A stretch of DNA of 64,000 nucleotides, taken from positions 124,001-188,000 of the forward strand of contig BCHX01000011.1 in assembly GCA_001599755.1 (NCBI GenBank), written 5' to 3'. Source of the stretch: Gliomastix tumulicola. Taxonomy: Eukaryota > Ascomycota > Sordariomycetes > Hypocreales > Bionectriaceae. The translations under genes and the position numbers were made by a program. The notes under the pieces were generated by a model that worked only from the letters and a program-made list of their open reading frames with translations, was not told the origin of the DNA and made no database searches. This document shows, piece by piece, positions 45,971 to 60,668 of the stretch (position 1 is its first letter; the number at the start of each line of letters is the position of its first letter).

Positions 45971-46814
45971 CGCGATCGCCACATCAATGGGGTACGAGGC
46001 GAGAGGCAGGGCCTTGAGCCCCCCGATCTTGCGGGGCCGGAAGGCCACTCTGGTGGCGGCGCAAGCAGTCGCTCGCTTGGAGGTCGTGCGTGCCACGGCA
46101 GGGTGCCAGTGAGTATATGCTGACCAGGACGGAGTATGCATGCCATTTTTATGGCAGGCGACGTGTGTGGGGGTAGAGATGAGCGCCCCGGATCGGTAGG
46201 TCAGGTTGTGAGGCTGGACTCCGCCCTTCGGAGGGCGGGGGAGCGCAGAAGGGCTTCTGGCTGGCAGTGCGAGGCGCCAATGTCGGACTCGGACGCATCG
46301 ATGAGTTCTGTGCATCAGAGGACAGGCCGTCTTGAACTCGTAATCCGACAGGCTGGGGGTAACCAAATGTAGCGGCCGGAAAGCCCTCCGGGCTGGTCAC
46401 ACGGTCCCGGAGCCAAAGCAGCCTGGAGAACCAACGGCCCACTCCTCTCTCTGCTCTTTTTGCCTTCTTCTCGTCACAGCGTCTCCCCTCGCATTTCCCT
46501 TGGGATTGAGGGCCGAGAGAGGGGTGGGGGAAGAGGGCTGGTATTAGTGTACTGGTCGTCTCCTTAGCTCCAAGCCACGTCTCTCAACAGCCAATCAGTT
46601 ACCAAGTGATCCGAGCGGCTATAGTCTTCTGTCACGGTCAACCAGTTATCTCTCTGCGTCGGGTTCGCTTGTCCGTTGAGATTCTCGACAGGTGACTTCG
46701 TGATCAGTTCCCTGGCGTCTTTCATCACGCAAGCCTGGCTTAACGTTCGGGGCTAGTATGACCCAGCCAGCCTTCTTCCAGGCGTGGTAGCCTCCTGGCC
46801 ACAGAACCCCGTGC

Positions 46815-48460
46815 GTGAAGGAACACGGCGAAACAACACCAACATCTGATAGGGTTATTCTCATGCTAGAAAAGCGTCTCTTATGCGAGGCAGTAGGGCT
46901 CTTTGCGTAGCATACTGGATTGTCGTTATTGTCGCTACCGCTGCCAGTGCGCCTGTAAAGTTCAGTAGAGGCGATAGGCTGTTTCGCCCGTGCACGGTAG
47001 GAGGTTTCGCCCTTCTTTCTCGAGCGTGCAAGAGCACCGCTCTACATTGCCTTGTGATGCGTCCGGATGGCACGATTACGATGGGACAGCGTATCGTTGT
47101 TAGCATGTTGGACTGGCAGATGGAACGACTAGGTCGAGCGCAACGGATGGCAGACCACCGCGTGCCACTGCGGTGATGCAGTGTCCACCACGTGGCGTAG
47201 CCGACGCGCGTTAACATGGCACAAATGAACGCGACGAGAGTGGGGTTTAGGGCTGCGCGACTTTAGTACTGGTACATTTTTAAATGTACAATCTAATCAT
47301 ACTCCTCACCATCACCAGTCATGCCTACCCTTTCTTCACCTGGTTCAAGTCGCATCGGGTAGTTGAACCCGAACGGCTCAGTGCACGGTGACGGATTGGG
47401 TCGTGCCACTCACCATGCAACGAGTTATCGGGACGTCTAAGCGACTGGTGACGTACCTTCCCTTTCCTCCCCCTACAATGCTTTTGACACGCAAATCAAG
47501 GACAGACTAACAGGGACAGAGCCTTCCTTTTCCCTTCTCTCTTCCTAAATCGCAGAAGGGCAGGGAGAGAGAGGGCAGGAATCTTGCTAGCTGGTCGTAC
47601 GAACGGACGGGTCCCGGAGACATCCCACGATCTACTCGCGAAGATCACCAAGAACAGGAGAGGATACAACGTTGGACGAAGGGGAATCGCGTTGACGCCA
47701 TGAGATGTCTAGTCAGTCATCGCTCTCGGCACTGTCCTAAATCCGGCTCGTATGGACACTATGGAACGCGAAGGAAGCAAGCAACGTCGAGTGCCAGGTA
47801 CCTTAAGCCAGCCACCGTCGCGACCAGCAACACACAGCGCGACAGTTGAAAATATGGTCCTATCGCCACTGGGAGAAGCAGTAAGCCCCTCTGGGATACA
47901 TGGACTACCCCCTACGCCGTCTCTCCGAAGACGCGCCGAATCTATCTTCCTCGGCACACTGCACAGTGGACATTGCTGATGTACGCGCGCACCAGGTCAC
48001 GGTCCCAAAGTCGAGGCTGCCGAGCGGCTAGGTCTCCGCTCCGAACTCGACATCTTGATCCCGCATGTCATCACATCCAACCATACCTCGCTTGGGATTC
48101 ATTTCCCGAGCGCTTCCTTGGTCAGTCACCAGACATGAGTCGCATGAGGACGAGCTTGTACTCCTTGGCAACCAAGCTGAGCCTTCAGGATCCTATTGTC
48201 TAGCGTCGTACCAACCATCCGTTAGTCAAGTCTATTCTCTCACCGTCAGCACGCTTTCGCGCCCTGGCGTCTCCGAGTCACATCCGAATCGCACTAGTCA
48301 ACACTCGCCAGTCGATACTCTAGCGCGTCGGTGGCCGGTATGGGTCTCTTGCATCAGAAGGATATGCATTCCTTACGGCCGTCCGACTCGGTCTCTCGTT
48401 CCTTAAACAATCCGATTGGTTAGGCCGTATGATCGGGGCTTTCTTCCCTTGCGACCACCG
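46815..48460 (+). repeat. Interspersed repeat A, copy with about 540-bp insertion
   Basis: Starts near AGGAACACGG...CACCAACATCTGAT and runs colinear with 57.37-59.52 kb through GGCGATAGGCTGTTTCGCCC, GTGGCGTAGCCGAC, CTCCTCACCATCACC, CTATCTTCCTCGGCACACTG and CGGCGTCTCCGAGTC-like strings. About 540 bp at roughly 47326-47866 has no counterpart in the other copy. Class unknown; no terminal repeats or transposase recognised. Confidence 0.75.
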
Positions 48461-49115
48461 CACTGGCTGGCCCACGAGAAGAGACGGAGGGTCTTTAGTC
48501 CTCTGACCCCTCACGACCGGAAGGATTTCCGCACGCGTCATAGCTAGTCGCTGGCCATGACCACTCACTGTTCTATCACTGATCTGTGGAGAGTGTGCTG
48601 ACCAGTATGTGTAGTGCTTCCCTAGCAAGCGAGGTGGGTGAGGAGACGGCGCTTGACTGTTGAGATTATCACATCGCGGACCATCCGCTTACGGCGAGCC
48701 GGAAAGGTATCCCGACTTGACGCAACGCCGCCTGAGGCTAGTGCTGTACGCTAGTTGAAATATCTGCGCCCATCATGTTTACACTCTTTGGACGTCGTCG
48801 TGGCCCAAGCACGACACCACATAATAGCCTCTAGTCGTCAATGTTCCGATGTGTTTGGTGCCTTGGCGCACCCCTAGCGTCTGCCGACAGGTATGCAGCA
48901 CCGAGTCATCAACTTCAGGATCTGTACGTCACACACCACACAGGTCCGCATGCTCGGATGCTCGGTGTGCGCGGGACATAATGCAAACTTTGACAACTAT
49001 GCTCTTTGTATCTCCCAGACAGCATGTGGCAGTCCGGCAGAAGGACAAAACCTTAGTTCTCGCCGCTTCCACCCAACAACGCCGCCCCTGGCAAGATATA
49101 TTTATTGACTTGATC

Positions 49116-51550
<2,435 letters not shown>

Positions 51551-51563
51551 CCTCTGGGGCCGT

Positions 51564-51920
51564 TCAGTGTTTCTCTCCACTCCTGATCGGGATAACAATT
51601 GTTCCGTCTTCTAGGATGCACCAGCTTTCACCCCCGCTCTTGCAGCGTCTTGGGCGGTTCTTGGGCCGCTCACTAAACAACTGCGGCGCAAGTTTTGCGT
51701 CGGGTCTTAGGGCACGCAGCTTACCAATGCTATACTTGTCTGTTGGCGTCTCGCGTATCAAATTCTCCTTGACGTCCTCACGCTGCTTGACTACGTCGTT
51801 TAGCACAGAATAGCATTTGGCTGCAAAGTTCTTGATCTGCTGTGCTGGACCGGCCCCAAGCTCGGACGGGTTTGTCGGCATAACAACGTTCGGGGGCTCA
51901 GGTGGGTTTGGCTCGTTCAT
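51564..51920 (-). CDS. Small hypothetical protein
   Basis: Single exon, 118 aa from ATG 51920 (MNEPNPPEPPNVVMPTNPSE). Proline-rich start, then a helical, charged segment (AAKCYSVLNDVVKQREDVKE, FSERPKNRPRRCKSGG) ending ILEDGTIVIPIRSGEKH. Convergent with the finger-array gene; the stops are 14 bp apart. No family recognised. Confidence 0.4.
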   Translation of the reverse strand: MNEPNPPEPPNVVMPTNPSELGAGPAQQIKNFAAKCYSVLNDVVKQREDVKENLIRETPTDKYSIGKLRALRPDAKLAPQLFSERPKNRPRRCKSGGESWCILEDGTIVIPIRSGEKH

Positions 51921-54096
51921 GGGGAGAATGGTATCGACTCGACCTCATGCGATTCTTCTTCTCAGAGCTGCAGTGAGGCTCGTAGTGATCAATGGGGAGC
52001 GGCCTACAAACATACTGAGCGGGCTATAATGCATTATTTTCCCACACACGCAAACAGAACATCCGTACCCACGTCTCCATATCGCGAATAAAAAAAGGTG
52101 AGGGCAGGACACACAATAGCGAGAACGAATTTTTGAAACAACCACCCAAATGAACAAACTTCCCGCCTACGACCGCGATAAGCTTCGGCGGGCCATAGCA
52201 TCTTCCCCTACGCTGTTTTGCGTCCCCCGAAGCCCGTCCCGGCCGCAGGCGGGCAAAAGAGCGCAAACGTAAGTACGTAATGGGGGAGGAGGTCTGGCGG
52301 AACGTCCGCCGCTGACTTGGGCGAGGCATCTTTTCCAGCTTTCGATCCCCGCATGATCAGCTATGTAGGCTATCGGATTGGAGCGGTTGACAGACTCTGA
52401 TATCCAATCACCTGTAGGGGGTCCTTCTCCGCGCCCAAGCAAGTGTCGGGGGCAGCGGCTTGGGGGGGGGGGGGGGGGTTGGGGGGATAGTCCCGTCTCC
52501 ATCCAAGTCCAGAAAGGGTCTACCCCCCTGCTTTTCACTAGGCATTCCATCATTCGTTAAGGTAACTCTCAATTGAATAAAGCCTATCGCCCAATTCGAT
52601 GGCTCGGGCACGCCGATGCTGATCACGACTCATGAGGTTCAATCACATCGCTTTTGGCAGCCATCTCACCTGGGGTGAATGCCGAGTATTCAATCACACA
52701 CGAGCTGTACGAGCCGCGTCGTATGTAGAAAGTAACGGTGCCATATGGGGGTTCGCTATCTTGCAGTGGCAAGCTAAGCTCGAGGCGGCTTCTCGGTTGC
52801 CTAAACATCCAAGCTCTGCAGTGCATGGGAACGGGATTTTGAATGCATTCGAGTCGCCATAGCGCAGCCGGGGGCGTCCGTGGACCTTGCGGCAGTGCGG
52901 CGGTTAGTTTCCTTCGGTCGTGAACTCTCCAAAGCACATGCAAAGGCAGCTAGTGAAAGGGGGGGGGAAAGCCACTCATGGAAACAAATAGTGTCGGGAA
53001 ACTCATTAGCCAGCGTTCAGGTCCGCCCCCTTTTCGCCACAGCCTGTCAACTCTTCTTGTAGGGTAAAAAAACGCGCCTACTGTGCATCTCTGATTGGTG
53101 CTTTTACGACATGCCTCGGACATCAGGTCCAACAGGGTGCTCGAACGGAATCAAGGCTGTGCTTGATCGTGGCGGTCACCTCAAGGATTTTTTTCAGGGC
53201 GTTAGACTCCTATAGCACATAAGTTCTAAGCGCCACCAACTCAGCGAGCCGGAACAGCCCATACACGAGTGCTTTAGAGATGGGCGCACCCCGGCCTGTA
53301 TGATGAGAATACCGCTCCGGCCGGCTTGAGGTTAGTGAACATGAGTCATTCTTAGTCCCCATTTTCACCTATGCAGCACTGGAGGCACGGCCAAAGGGGG
53401 CATTGAAGATTATGCTTCTGGCGAGCTGGGGGCTATCAAATACAAACGCCAGCATGCTACCGAGCAGTCCTAGTTCTTTTACCGAGGCTAGTTTCTGACC
53501 CATCAGCATATCCGAACGAATCAATTCCGGATCGCGGGACACTGTTGATTTGTATCAGAATGTTCACTCTGAGGAACGAGACGAATATATGCAGAGTTGA
53601 GACGAGCTCTAAGATCAACATTATTAGCTACATCTGAGGGCAGCAGATCTCTCAGGAGCTTCATTCAGAGGCAGTAGACGTGAATCAAGCGATAATAGAC
53701 TACACAGCATGCTCGAACTGGCTGATCCGCCGCGCCGGTGCCGCAAACGCCCGACGAAAACAGCAGTCTATCTATTAGAAGAGAGATGGACGCGATTAGG
53801 AACGAGACCACGTCGGCCTGGCTGCCTTCCGCACTACCACAAGCAGAAAGTGCAGTACACAGTGGTCTCTTCTCCCGTGTGACCTCTCAACCAGAACCTC
53901 GCTGTCAGCGACGACGCAAAATCAGGTATCTCTCACCAGACTCGAATATCCTCGGTGCTCAGTTCACAGGGCGACACGCTAGAGTGGCCGCCACCACCTT
54001 CAAATCCGGGCGCTGGGGCTTTCTTCATGTGCGATTATCGCAGAATGCTCTGTCCAAGCCGGTAGCTCCATGCCGACGCATGGGCGGTAAGTGGCG
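51921..54096. other. Repeat-bearing intergenic region
   Basis: Contains a G run near 52466, repeat copies related to 29.56 kb (52623-52725) and 35.93 kb (53252-53389), and no supported gene. Confidence 0.45.
53252..53389. repeat. Dispersed repeat B, copy 2
   Basis: Same orientation and extent as 35933-36073. The differences seen are mostly single-base transitions. Confidence 0.7.
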
Positions 54097-56393
54097 TTAC
54101 CGCTCTGGGGGCTGCTCGAACTTGATGGGGTGCAGGAGCACTTGCCGGAGGCACATACGACCGCTTCTGTTCTCATCATTTTCCTCGGCCGTGCCACCTC
54201 GTTCCGTACTCTCCCCAGACTTGCCACCGCCCGTGCTTCGGCCATCCATCCGGGGGTAGCCGAGCCAGCGACTCCAGAGAAGCCCCGCAAACTCACTATT
54301 GAAGTACCACGTCGTCCCCTTGTGATTATGCTCGTTTGCGAGGTCGAATGGACTTCCCTTGCCGCCTGAGGTATGGTCTTTGCCTCCGTTGAAGGCAGCG
54401 TCGATGGTGGAGCCAAGCGGGTTCCAAGCTCTGTCGATGAACACGGGATGTGGCGCGTATACGGCCTTGAAGCCATGGTGGAAAGCAATGCTAGGTGGGA
54501 ACATCTCCGAGAACATGGTGTGGTGGTGGCGCCACACCTCCTCGTGCATAGCAGCGAGAAGTCGGTGGCTCAGCCGCGAAGCGGTAATAATGGCCGAGCG
54601 ACGGGGCGGCGGGTCGCCCTTCGCATAGCCAGTGGCATCCAGTCCGAAGACCCATCCGGATTGATCCGTGTCGAAGATGGGGCTGAGGGTGATCAGATCG
54701 GCCTCCTCACCGACACCGCAGAAGGCGCGGTCCTTGTCGGGGTCACAGCTGTCAGGCATCACAGACTCGCCGTTGGCCTCGGACCGAAGGGACTCGCGTC
54801 CTTTGAACTTCAGAGGACCAAACGGCGAGGGGATTTGCGACTTGACAGTCTCGCGTTGGACGGTGAGAGTGAAGTTCTCCCACGAACCGTGGTAGGAGGG
54901 GATGTAGTAGCGGGCGTTGCGCTCCCAGACGAGAGGACGAGGCTGCTCGTCTGCCCATCGTGACAGGCAGTTAAAGAACTCGGAGTAGCTTCCAACGTAT
55001 CTCATGTCCATCTCCCAGTTCCAGAAGTGCTGGTACTCAGGGTGCTGTATAGCAAAAACTTGAAGAGGGAAGTGGGCGCTTCGGTAGACACCGTGAATGT
55101 CAGCACCACTAGGGTCAGAGTAGGCCTCGCCAAAGGTCCCGGGGTAGAATAGCTTCATCTGGGGCTCGCTCCAGAGCGTAACCAGGCCATGGAACTCTGG
55201 TGGCATGTTGGCATCGAGAAGACGCTGAACCATGACATCGTCCGTCCAGATGACATTAACTGTGTTACGGACATGGAGCAGGAAATGAATCTGATACTCG
55301 CCGCCCGTCTGCAGAGACAGCTCGGAAACCATGGCCCTGAAGTTAAGAATGACACTTTCGGTCCACTCGAAGCCAGTGTACGCGCGAACGACGATAGCAG
55401 TTCGACCCTTTTTGCCTAGCTCCGTCTGCAGCTTGTTAGTCTCAGGATCAACTTGCTGGAGACGGTGTTGGTTGCGCTTGACGCAGCGATCCTGGGCATC
55501 GGCCCAGTCCATGTCGGAGTAGTCAATTTGGCCAGTAGTCGCCCAGACTTCCTCGCTACCTGCTTCATCGGTGAAATTGTCAACACGAGTCTCAGTTGCA
55601 CGCTTGCTGTAGCCCAGACCATAGGGTCCGTAGCGTCCAAAACGGTCAAAGCAGATATCATCCCTGAGGCCAAGGACCTCATATGATCCGATGGCCGCGT
55701 CGGGATAATGTTGCGGCATACCCTCGTAGTAATAGATATCAGGAATCGGGATCGTGTTGTTGGAGTCCAAGTAGCATATCCGTACATCACGACTGGAGTT
55801 ATTTAATGCCGAGGCGTGGAGAGGACGGTAAGGCTTGGGCTTGCGAACCCTCTGCTGAAAGGACGGGGGCGGGAGAGGTGTGTCGAAGGCAGTGTTGGGG
55901 TACTCGGGAATGTGGTCGGCCTTGGAAACAAGGCTCTTGAGGCCATAGTAGTAACCGTCAAGACTGTCGTAATTAGTATGGAGCGGAAATAAGGACTGCC
56001 TAAAGGCATGAAGCGGGGGACGTACTGTTCAAACCTCAACCATGGCATCTTCTTAACATCCTCTTCAAATCGCTCCTTGGCTTCATCATCAGGGTCTTGT
56101 TCAGCATTTTTGCTCTTCTGACCACCCTCAGGCTTCGTCACTGCCTCGCGGGAGGGATCATGCACGTGCGCTCCCCATCGGTGGATCGCACCACCGTAGA
56201 CGTTCACGTCGTGAGTGCTGTATAAGATGACTGTGAGAAGCGCCAGGATCACGATGCTCCAGATCAAGGCTCTCCGGTAGAGACCACGCAAGAAATGATA
56301 TTGTATCGGAAACGAGGGTTTTCTGTGTGACGAGGAAGATGGGAGGAGAGATTCTCTCTTCTTGAAGAGACCGCGGGACGAGCGGGTGTTCAT
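54097..56393 (-). CDS. DUF3405 family protein, type II membrane topology
   Basis: Minus-strand exons 56393-56026 and 55963-54097, about 744 aa; the 62-bp intron has a perfect GTACGT donor, ACTAAT branch site and CAG acceptor. A basic cytosolic start (NTRSSRGLFKKRESLLPSSS) is followed by one membrane segment, ALIWSIVILALLTVILYS (about residues 45-62), so the bulk should face the Golgi or ER lumen. The body carries the conserved fungal DUF3405 (PF11885) features: RICYLDSNNTIPIPDIYYYEG, CFDRFGRYGPYGLGYSKR, KGRTAIVVRAYTGFEW, FWNWEMDMRYVGSYSEFFN, TLSPIFDTDQSGWVFGLDATG and FHHGFKAVYAPHPVFIDR. The D-M-D in NWEMDMRY resembles a glycosyltransferase metal motif, so a role in glycan synthesis is plausible but unproven. 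A longer N-terminal frame exists; this ATG precedes the basic patch and membrane helix. Confidence 0.88.
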
Positions 56394-57370
56394 GGTGAGG
56401 ACCTGGAGGCAATGAGGGCGTGGTGAAGATATCCTCTCGATAGTATTAGATTGAAGGCGCAGTCGAGTTGCGAACCACAGACCACCATAGCAGTCGACGA
56501 GAGGCGATAAAGTGAACCGCTGTTGTTTCATAGACGCGATGTCTGAAGGGTTCAAGATGGGACAGGGAGCGGGACTGGGCTGAAGATGGGATCATAGGGA
56601 TCTAATCTCGAACTGACGTTGTGGAAGAAAGAATGGCGAGGGCAAGAAAGGAGCAGAGCGCACGCCTCAAAAGGTGACAAGGTGCGTGCGAGGAGGAGGG
56701 GACAACGGTGACAACGATGACAACGATGACCAGGGGATAGCCTAACAGCCACGACTAATATAGGCACAACGCGAACGGCTTTTAGGTGTGCGCCTAAGTT
56801 TCTAGATGCCACTTTTCCTCTAGGAGGGCTACCGACTCGCACACACATTGCCTAAGACTGGAATGGCACAATTGATTCTTCTTGGCGTGCGTGGGTCTTA
56901 TTGGCGCCTTTGCCAAGGGCATCCAGTCCGGCTGAGAGGCGCGGAAAGACCATTCTCACACTGCAGCGGGCACCAGTGGCACGACAGAAGTGAGTTCCAG
57001 GTGGAATTATTCCATCATCAGCGGCAAAAAGGATGAGCATACGTTCTTCCAGCTTGCCTCTAGGCCTATAGACCTCCCCTTTACCTCGTGATACTTACGG
57101 GTCAGGATCGCTCCTGAATTTACGCCCGTGTCCGAGCATCTTGGCCCTGCCAGCATACTTGATGGCGGTAGGGAACCTGATTGAGTGGGCCAAAGCGACG
57201 ATTGAGGGCGGCCCTTGACAGCCAGCGTTGGTGATCGCACGGACCGGGGCAGAGGTCAATGCAGTCTCCCCAGGTGCTTTACATACGGCGCATGTCCAGG
57301 TTTGATGAGCTGGGCCGAAGACGACGAGGAGCCGTTTGTCGATTTGATTCGAAGCACACCACAGAGGAAT
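56394..57370. other. Upstream region of the DUF3405 gene, no other gene seen
   Basis: Includes an imperfect GACAACGATGACAACGATGA tandem at about 56711-56735 that could be regulatory. Short overlapping frames only. Confidence 0.4.
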
Positions 57371-57752
57371 ACGACAGAGGAACACGGCGGAGGAATATGA
57401 CGAAAGAACACCAACATCTGATGGGATTATCCCCATGCTAGGAAACTTTCTCTTGTGCAAGGCAGCAGGGCTCTTTTGGGTACCGTCATGAATTGTCTTT
57501 ATCGTCGCCACTGCCTTCAGTGCGCCGGTCAGATCTCAGTACAGGCGATAGGCTGTTGCGCCCGTGCACGGTAGAAGGTTTCGCCTTTCCTTCCCGAGCG
57601 TGCAAGAGCATCGCTCTAGATCGCCTTTCGATGCCTCCTGATTGCACGATAACAATGGGACAGCATATCGTTGTTAGCACGTTGGAACGGCAGATAGAAC
57701 GACGGGGTCGAGCGCAAGGATGGCAGAGCAGCTCGTGCTGATTCAGTGCCCA

Positions 57753-57764
57753 CCGAGTGGCGTA
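57753..57764. repeat. 12-bp target-site duplication, left
   Basis: CCGAGTGGCGTA, repeated at 58809-58820 at the other end of the insertion. Confidence 0.8.
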
Positions 57765-58808
57765 TGATATGAGATGAAGTTTATTACGCCCGGGAGGGTT
57801 TACCTCATAGGGCCAGGTGCGTTTAGCTACGTACACTTCGACAGTCATGTCCGCATCTCCCAGAAGCCCCACAGTCGTCATCCGCTGATTCTCGCCTCGC
57901 TTGACTCTGTGACAGGCCGACTTGAAGGCCAAATTCTCCAAGTGTTCAGCATCCTATCGGCAGCAGCTGAAGCCTGGTCTGCCAGCTCGAGGCTATAATT
58001 GGTTAGTAGTCGTATCTGATTGTTATGGTGTCCTGTTGGTTAGTCTATCCTCCTGCTCAATTGGTGTCTAGTCTCTTCGTCTCCAAGGCGAACCGAATCG
58101 CCGCCCGCACTGACTGCAGGTTAGGCGCCTATTTTGGGCTGTCCGACGCTGCCTTTCCTCCCACGAAGAACGAGAGGTTACCCATCTTTGTCTGTCCGAC
58201 CTGCCGCATGCTATCACGCTGTGTGTCCCATTTAGCGCATCGAAATAGAAAATGTTGGTCTCGGGTGCTTGTCCGCAGTCGCACATGTCTGTGCCTGCCG
58301 CTCCAATCCTGTGCAAGTAGCTGTTGATCCGCGCCATGCCCGTCCAGAGCTGCGCGAGCACGTTCGATTCGCGTCTCTTGATCACGTCGTACAGCCTGCG
58401 CGTGTGTTGTCCTGGCAGTGCCTTGTCGATGGCCTTGGAGTATTTTCCGACCCCGTCGAGGCGTGTGTCCTGATCCTGCTCTCTCTGCCGTGCCAATGCT
58501 AACCGAAGCTGCGTGGAGCGAGCCTGATACGCAGGCGTTTCCGGTGGCCGGCCTGCGGGTGCCGCTCTGCGTGCCTCTGCTTTTGCCTCGTGGCCCATGG
58601 GAAAGTCTTCCCCAGACGGCACCCACAGCATCTTGACCACGTTGCCAGGTCCCTCGAGTCGCTCCGCCTGCCTATAAATTTCTTGCACTGTACACTGCCC
58701 CGACTGCTGTCGCGGCTGTGCAGTCACCTGCAGTGCCGACCGGCTGCTCGTCATGACTGTGATGTCTCGGCACCACAGTCCGTCCGGCAGGCCTCGTAGC
58801 GCCGTCGC
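57765..58808 (-). mobile_element. 5'-truncated Tad-like LINE insertion
   Basis: Flanked by a 12-bp target duplication. The minus-strand reading contains the end of RNase H (WVPSGEDFPMGHEAKAEARR), then the LINE C-terminal domain YSKAIDKALPGQHTRRLYD, LAQLWTGMARINSYLHRIGA and CDCGQAPET. A frameshift near 58250 moves HFLFRCAKWDTQR to the next frame, so the copy is dead. The 3' end has AATAAA (about 57785 on the minus strand) close to the target duplication and no long A-tail. Confidence 0.8.
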
Positions 58809-58820
58809 CCGAGTGGCGTA
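58809..58820. repeat. 12-bp target-site duplication, right
   Basis: CCGAGTGGCGTA; after it the host repeat resumes exactly as in the uninterrupted copy (GTGGCGTAGCCGAC). Confidence 0.8.
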
Positions 58821-59774
58821 GCCGACTCGCTATCATGGCACAAACGAACGCGGCGAGAGTGGAGATCAGGGCTGCGCGACGTGAGTACTGGTACATATCT
58901 GAATGTACAATCCAATCATACTCCTCACCATCACCGGTCATTCCGCCGGGAGAAGCAGTAACCCCCAACTCTAGGATACACGAACCATCCCCTACGCCGT
59001 CTTTCCGAAGACGCACCAAATCTATCTTCCTCGGCGCACTGCACAGTGGACATTGCTGACGTACGCGCGCACCAGGTGATGGTAACACAAAACCGAGGCT
59101 GCCAAGCAGCTGTGTCTCCGCCCCGAGCTTGACATCTTGATCCCGCATGACATCTTATCAGGCCCCATCCAACCACACCTCGCTTGGGATTCGTTTTCCG
59201 AACACCTCCTTGGCCAGGCACCAGACATGAGTCGCATGAGAGCGAGCTTATACTCCTTGGCAACGAAGTTAAGCATTCAGGATCCGATGATCCAGCGTCG
59301 TACCAGCCATCCGTTAGTCAAGACTATTCTCTCGCAATCACCACGCCTTCGCGCCCCGGCGTCTCCGAGTCACATCCGAATCGCACTAGTCAACATCCGC
59401 CAGTCAATACTCTAGCCTATCAGTGACCGGTATGGGTATCTGCATCAGAAGAACGTACATTCCTCACGGCCGTCCAGCTCGGTCTTTGGACAGGCCGTAC
59501 GATCGGAGCTTTCGTGCCTTGTGACCGAGTCTACGACGACGGACGTTCGCGGTGCCGGTAGCAGCAGCGGCAGCAGCAGGGCAAAGAGTAGACGGGTTTT
59601 TGTCGCCACAAGAGGCGCCCTGTTGTCCTTGATGCCCAACCGGGTATCTTCCCATGCCGTACCCTGACACAAGTCAAGCCCCCCTCCCCCCACCTGAAGT
59701 AAAAGAGTTAAGGTTGTATCAACTCGCCACCGGAAGAAGCAGCCTCGTCCTTGCTTAGACTCTTCCAACGCCAA

Positions 59775-60668
59775 ATGCCAAGCCTACGGTATGTGCTATT
59801 CCTTGACTGCTCGAGTTCCCCCTGCCCTTCCATCCTACCCTCTCTCTTCTCACTATCGAGATCTCGCCTTCATTCCTTTACTTTCAGCTCCCTGACTCTG
59901 TCCAGAGGGAGGCCAATCTCGCCCGCGTCCGAGATAATCAGAGGCAATCCCGCGCGCGCAAGAAGGAGTATCTCCAGGAGCTTGAGAAGCACCGCCGGCT
60001 ATGCCAGCTCCAGGGTATCGAGGCCTCGGTTGAGGTCCAGAGCGCGGCGCGGCGCGGCGCGTCGCCGAGGAGAACTGCCAGCTCCGCGAGCTCCTACACA
60101 AGCATGGGATATCCGAGGAATATATCGGGCACTACCTGCAGGCGGGAATGAGAGCGCCCGACCTCCAACCGACCCTGAGAATAGGGATCCCGCCCCCCTC
60201 GGTGCAGGCCATGCAGCAGCTGCTCGTGCCGCGGTGGCCGAATCCCGTGGACCCGGGACAGCTCCCCATGGCGGGCAGACGGGTCGTGAGGCGTCCATCA
60301 CGAGTGCCTCAACTTTGTGGTCGGAGGGACCGGGGCAGAGAGGAGGGCAGGGAGGTGCTGGTGCTGGGGCTGCTCAGGGAGGGGGACCGTACTCGGGCGA
60401 TGCGACGCCTAGGATGGATGTGTTCTTGGGGCAGCCGAGGCAGGCGTCGGTCGCTGCGGGCATGATGGGTGCACGTCACCACGGAGGACACGCCCGTGAT
60501 CAGGTTCAGCATCAGCAACAGCAACACCACCACCACCACCACAAGTTGAACCCCCAGCAGGATCAGGCGGCGATGCATGCGGGCGCTGTGGGCTACGCTA
60601 ATCCAATTGCCGTGCTCTACGGTCCGGATATACGACAGTACGGTCCTGGCTGGGGCGGCTATGGCTGA
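59775..60668 (+). CDS. bZIP transcription factor, frame-disrupted
   Basis: Exon 1 is only 14 bp (59775-59788, MPSLR), then a 119-bp intron and exon 2 from 59908. The basic region NLARVRDNQRQSRARKKEYL and zipper start QELEKHRRLCQLQGIEASVE are typical of small fungal bZIP proteins. At 60042-60061 the pentamer GCGGC is present three times; one copy fewer would continue SAARR into RVAEENCQLRELLHKHGISE, the expected second half. A further shift after HYLQAG leads to a Ser/Gly-rich tail with QQQQ and a HHHHHH run, ending GPGWGGYG at 60668. Two frame breaks mean a pseudogene, sequence errors at GC-rich repeats, or length variation. Confidence 0.65.
   Translation: MPSLRYVLFLDCSSSPCPSILPSLFSLSRSRLHSFTFSSLTLSRGRPISPASEIIRGNPARARRSISRSLRSTAGYASSRVSRPRLRSRARRGAARRRGELPAPRAPTQAWDIRGIYRALPAGGNESARPPTDPENRDPAPLGAGHAAAARAAVAESRGPGTAPHGGQTGREASITSASTLWSEGPGQRGGQGGAGAGAAQGGGPYSGDATPRMDVFLGQPRQASVAAGMMGARHHGGHARDQVQHQQQQHHHHHHKLNPQQDQAAMHAGAVGYANPIAVLYGPDIRQYGPGWGGYG

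Larger units (their letters stand above)
57370..59525 (+). repeat. Interspersed repeat A, copy split by a LINE
   Basis: Colinear with 46.82-48.46 kb on both sides of an inserted element (57765-58808). It lacks the 540-bp segment present in the other copy. Differences between copies appear dominated by C/T and G/A transitions, consistent with RIP or ageing, but not counted. Confidence 0.75.
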
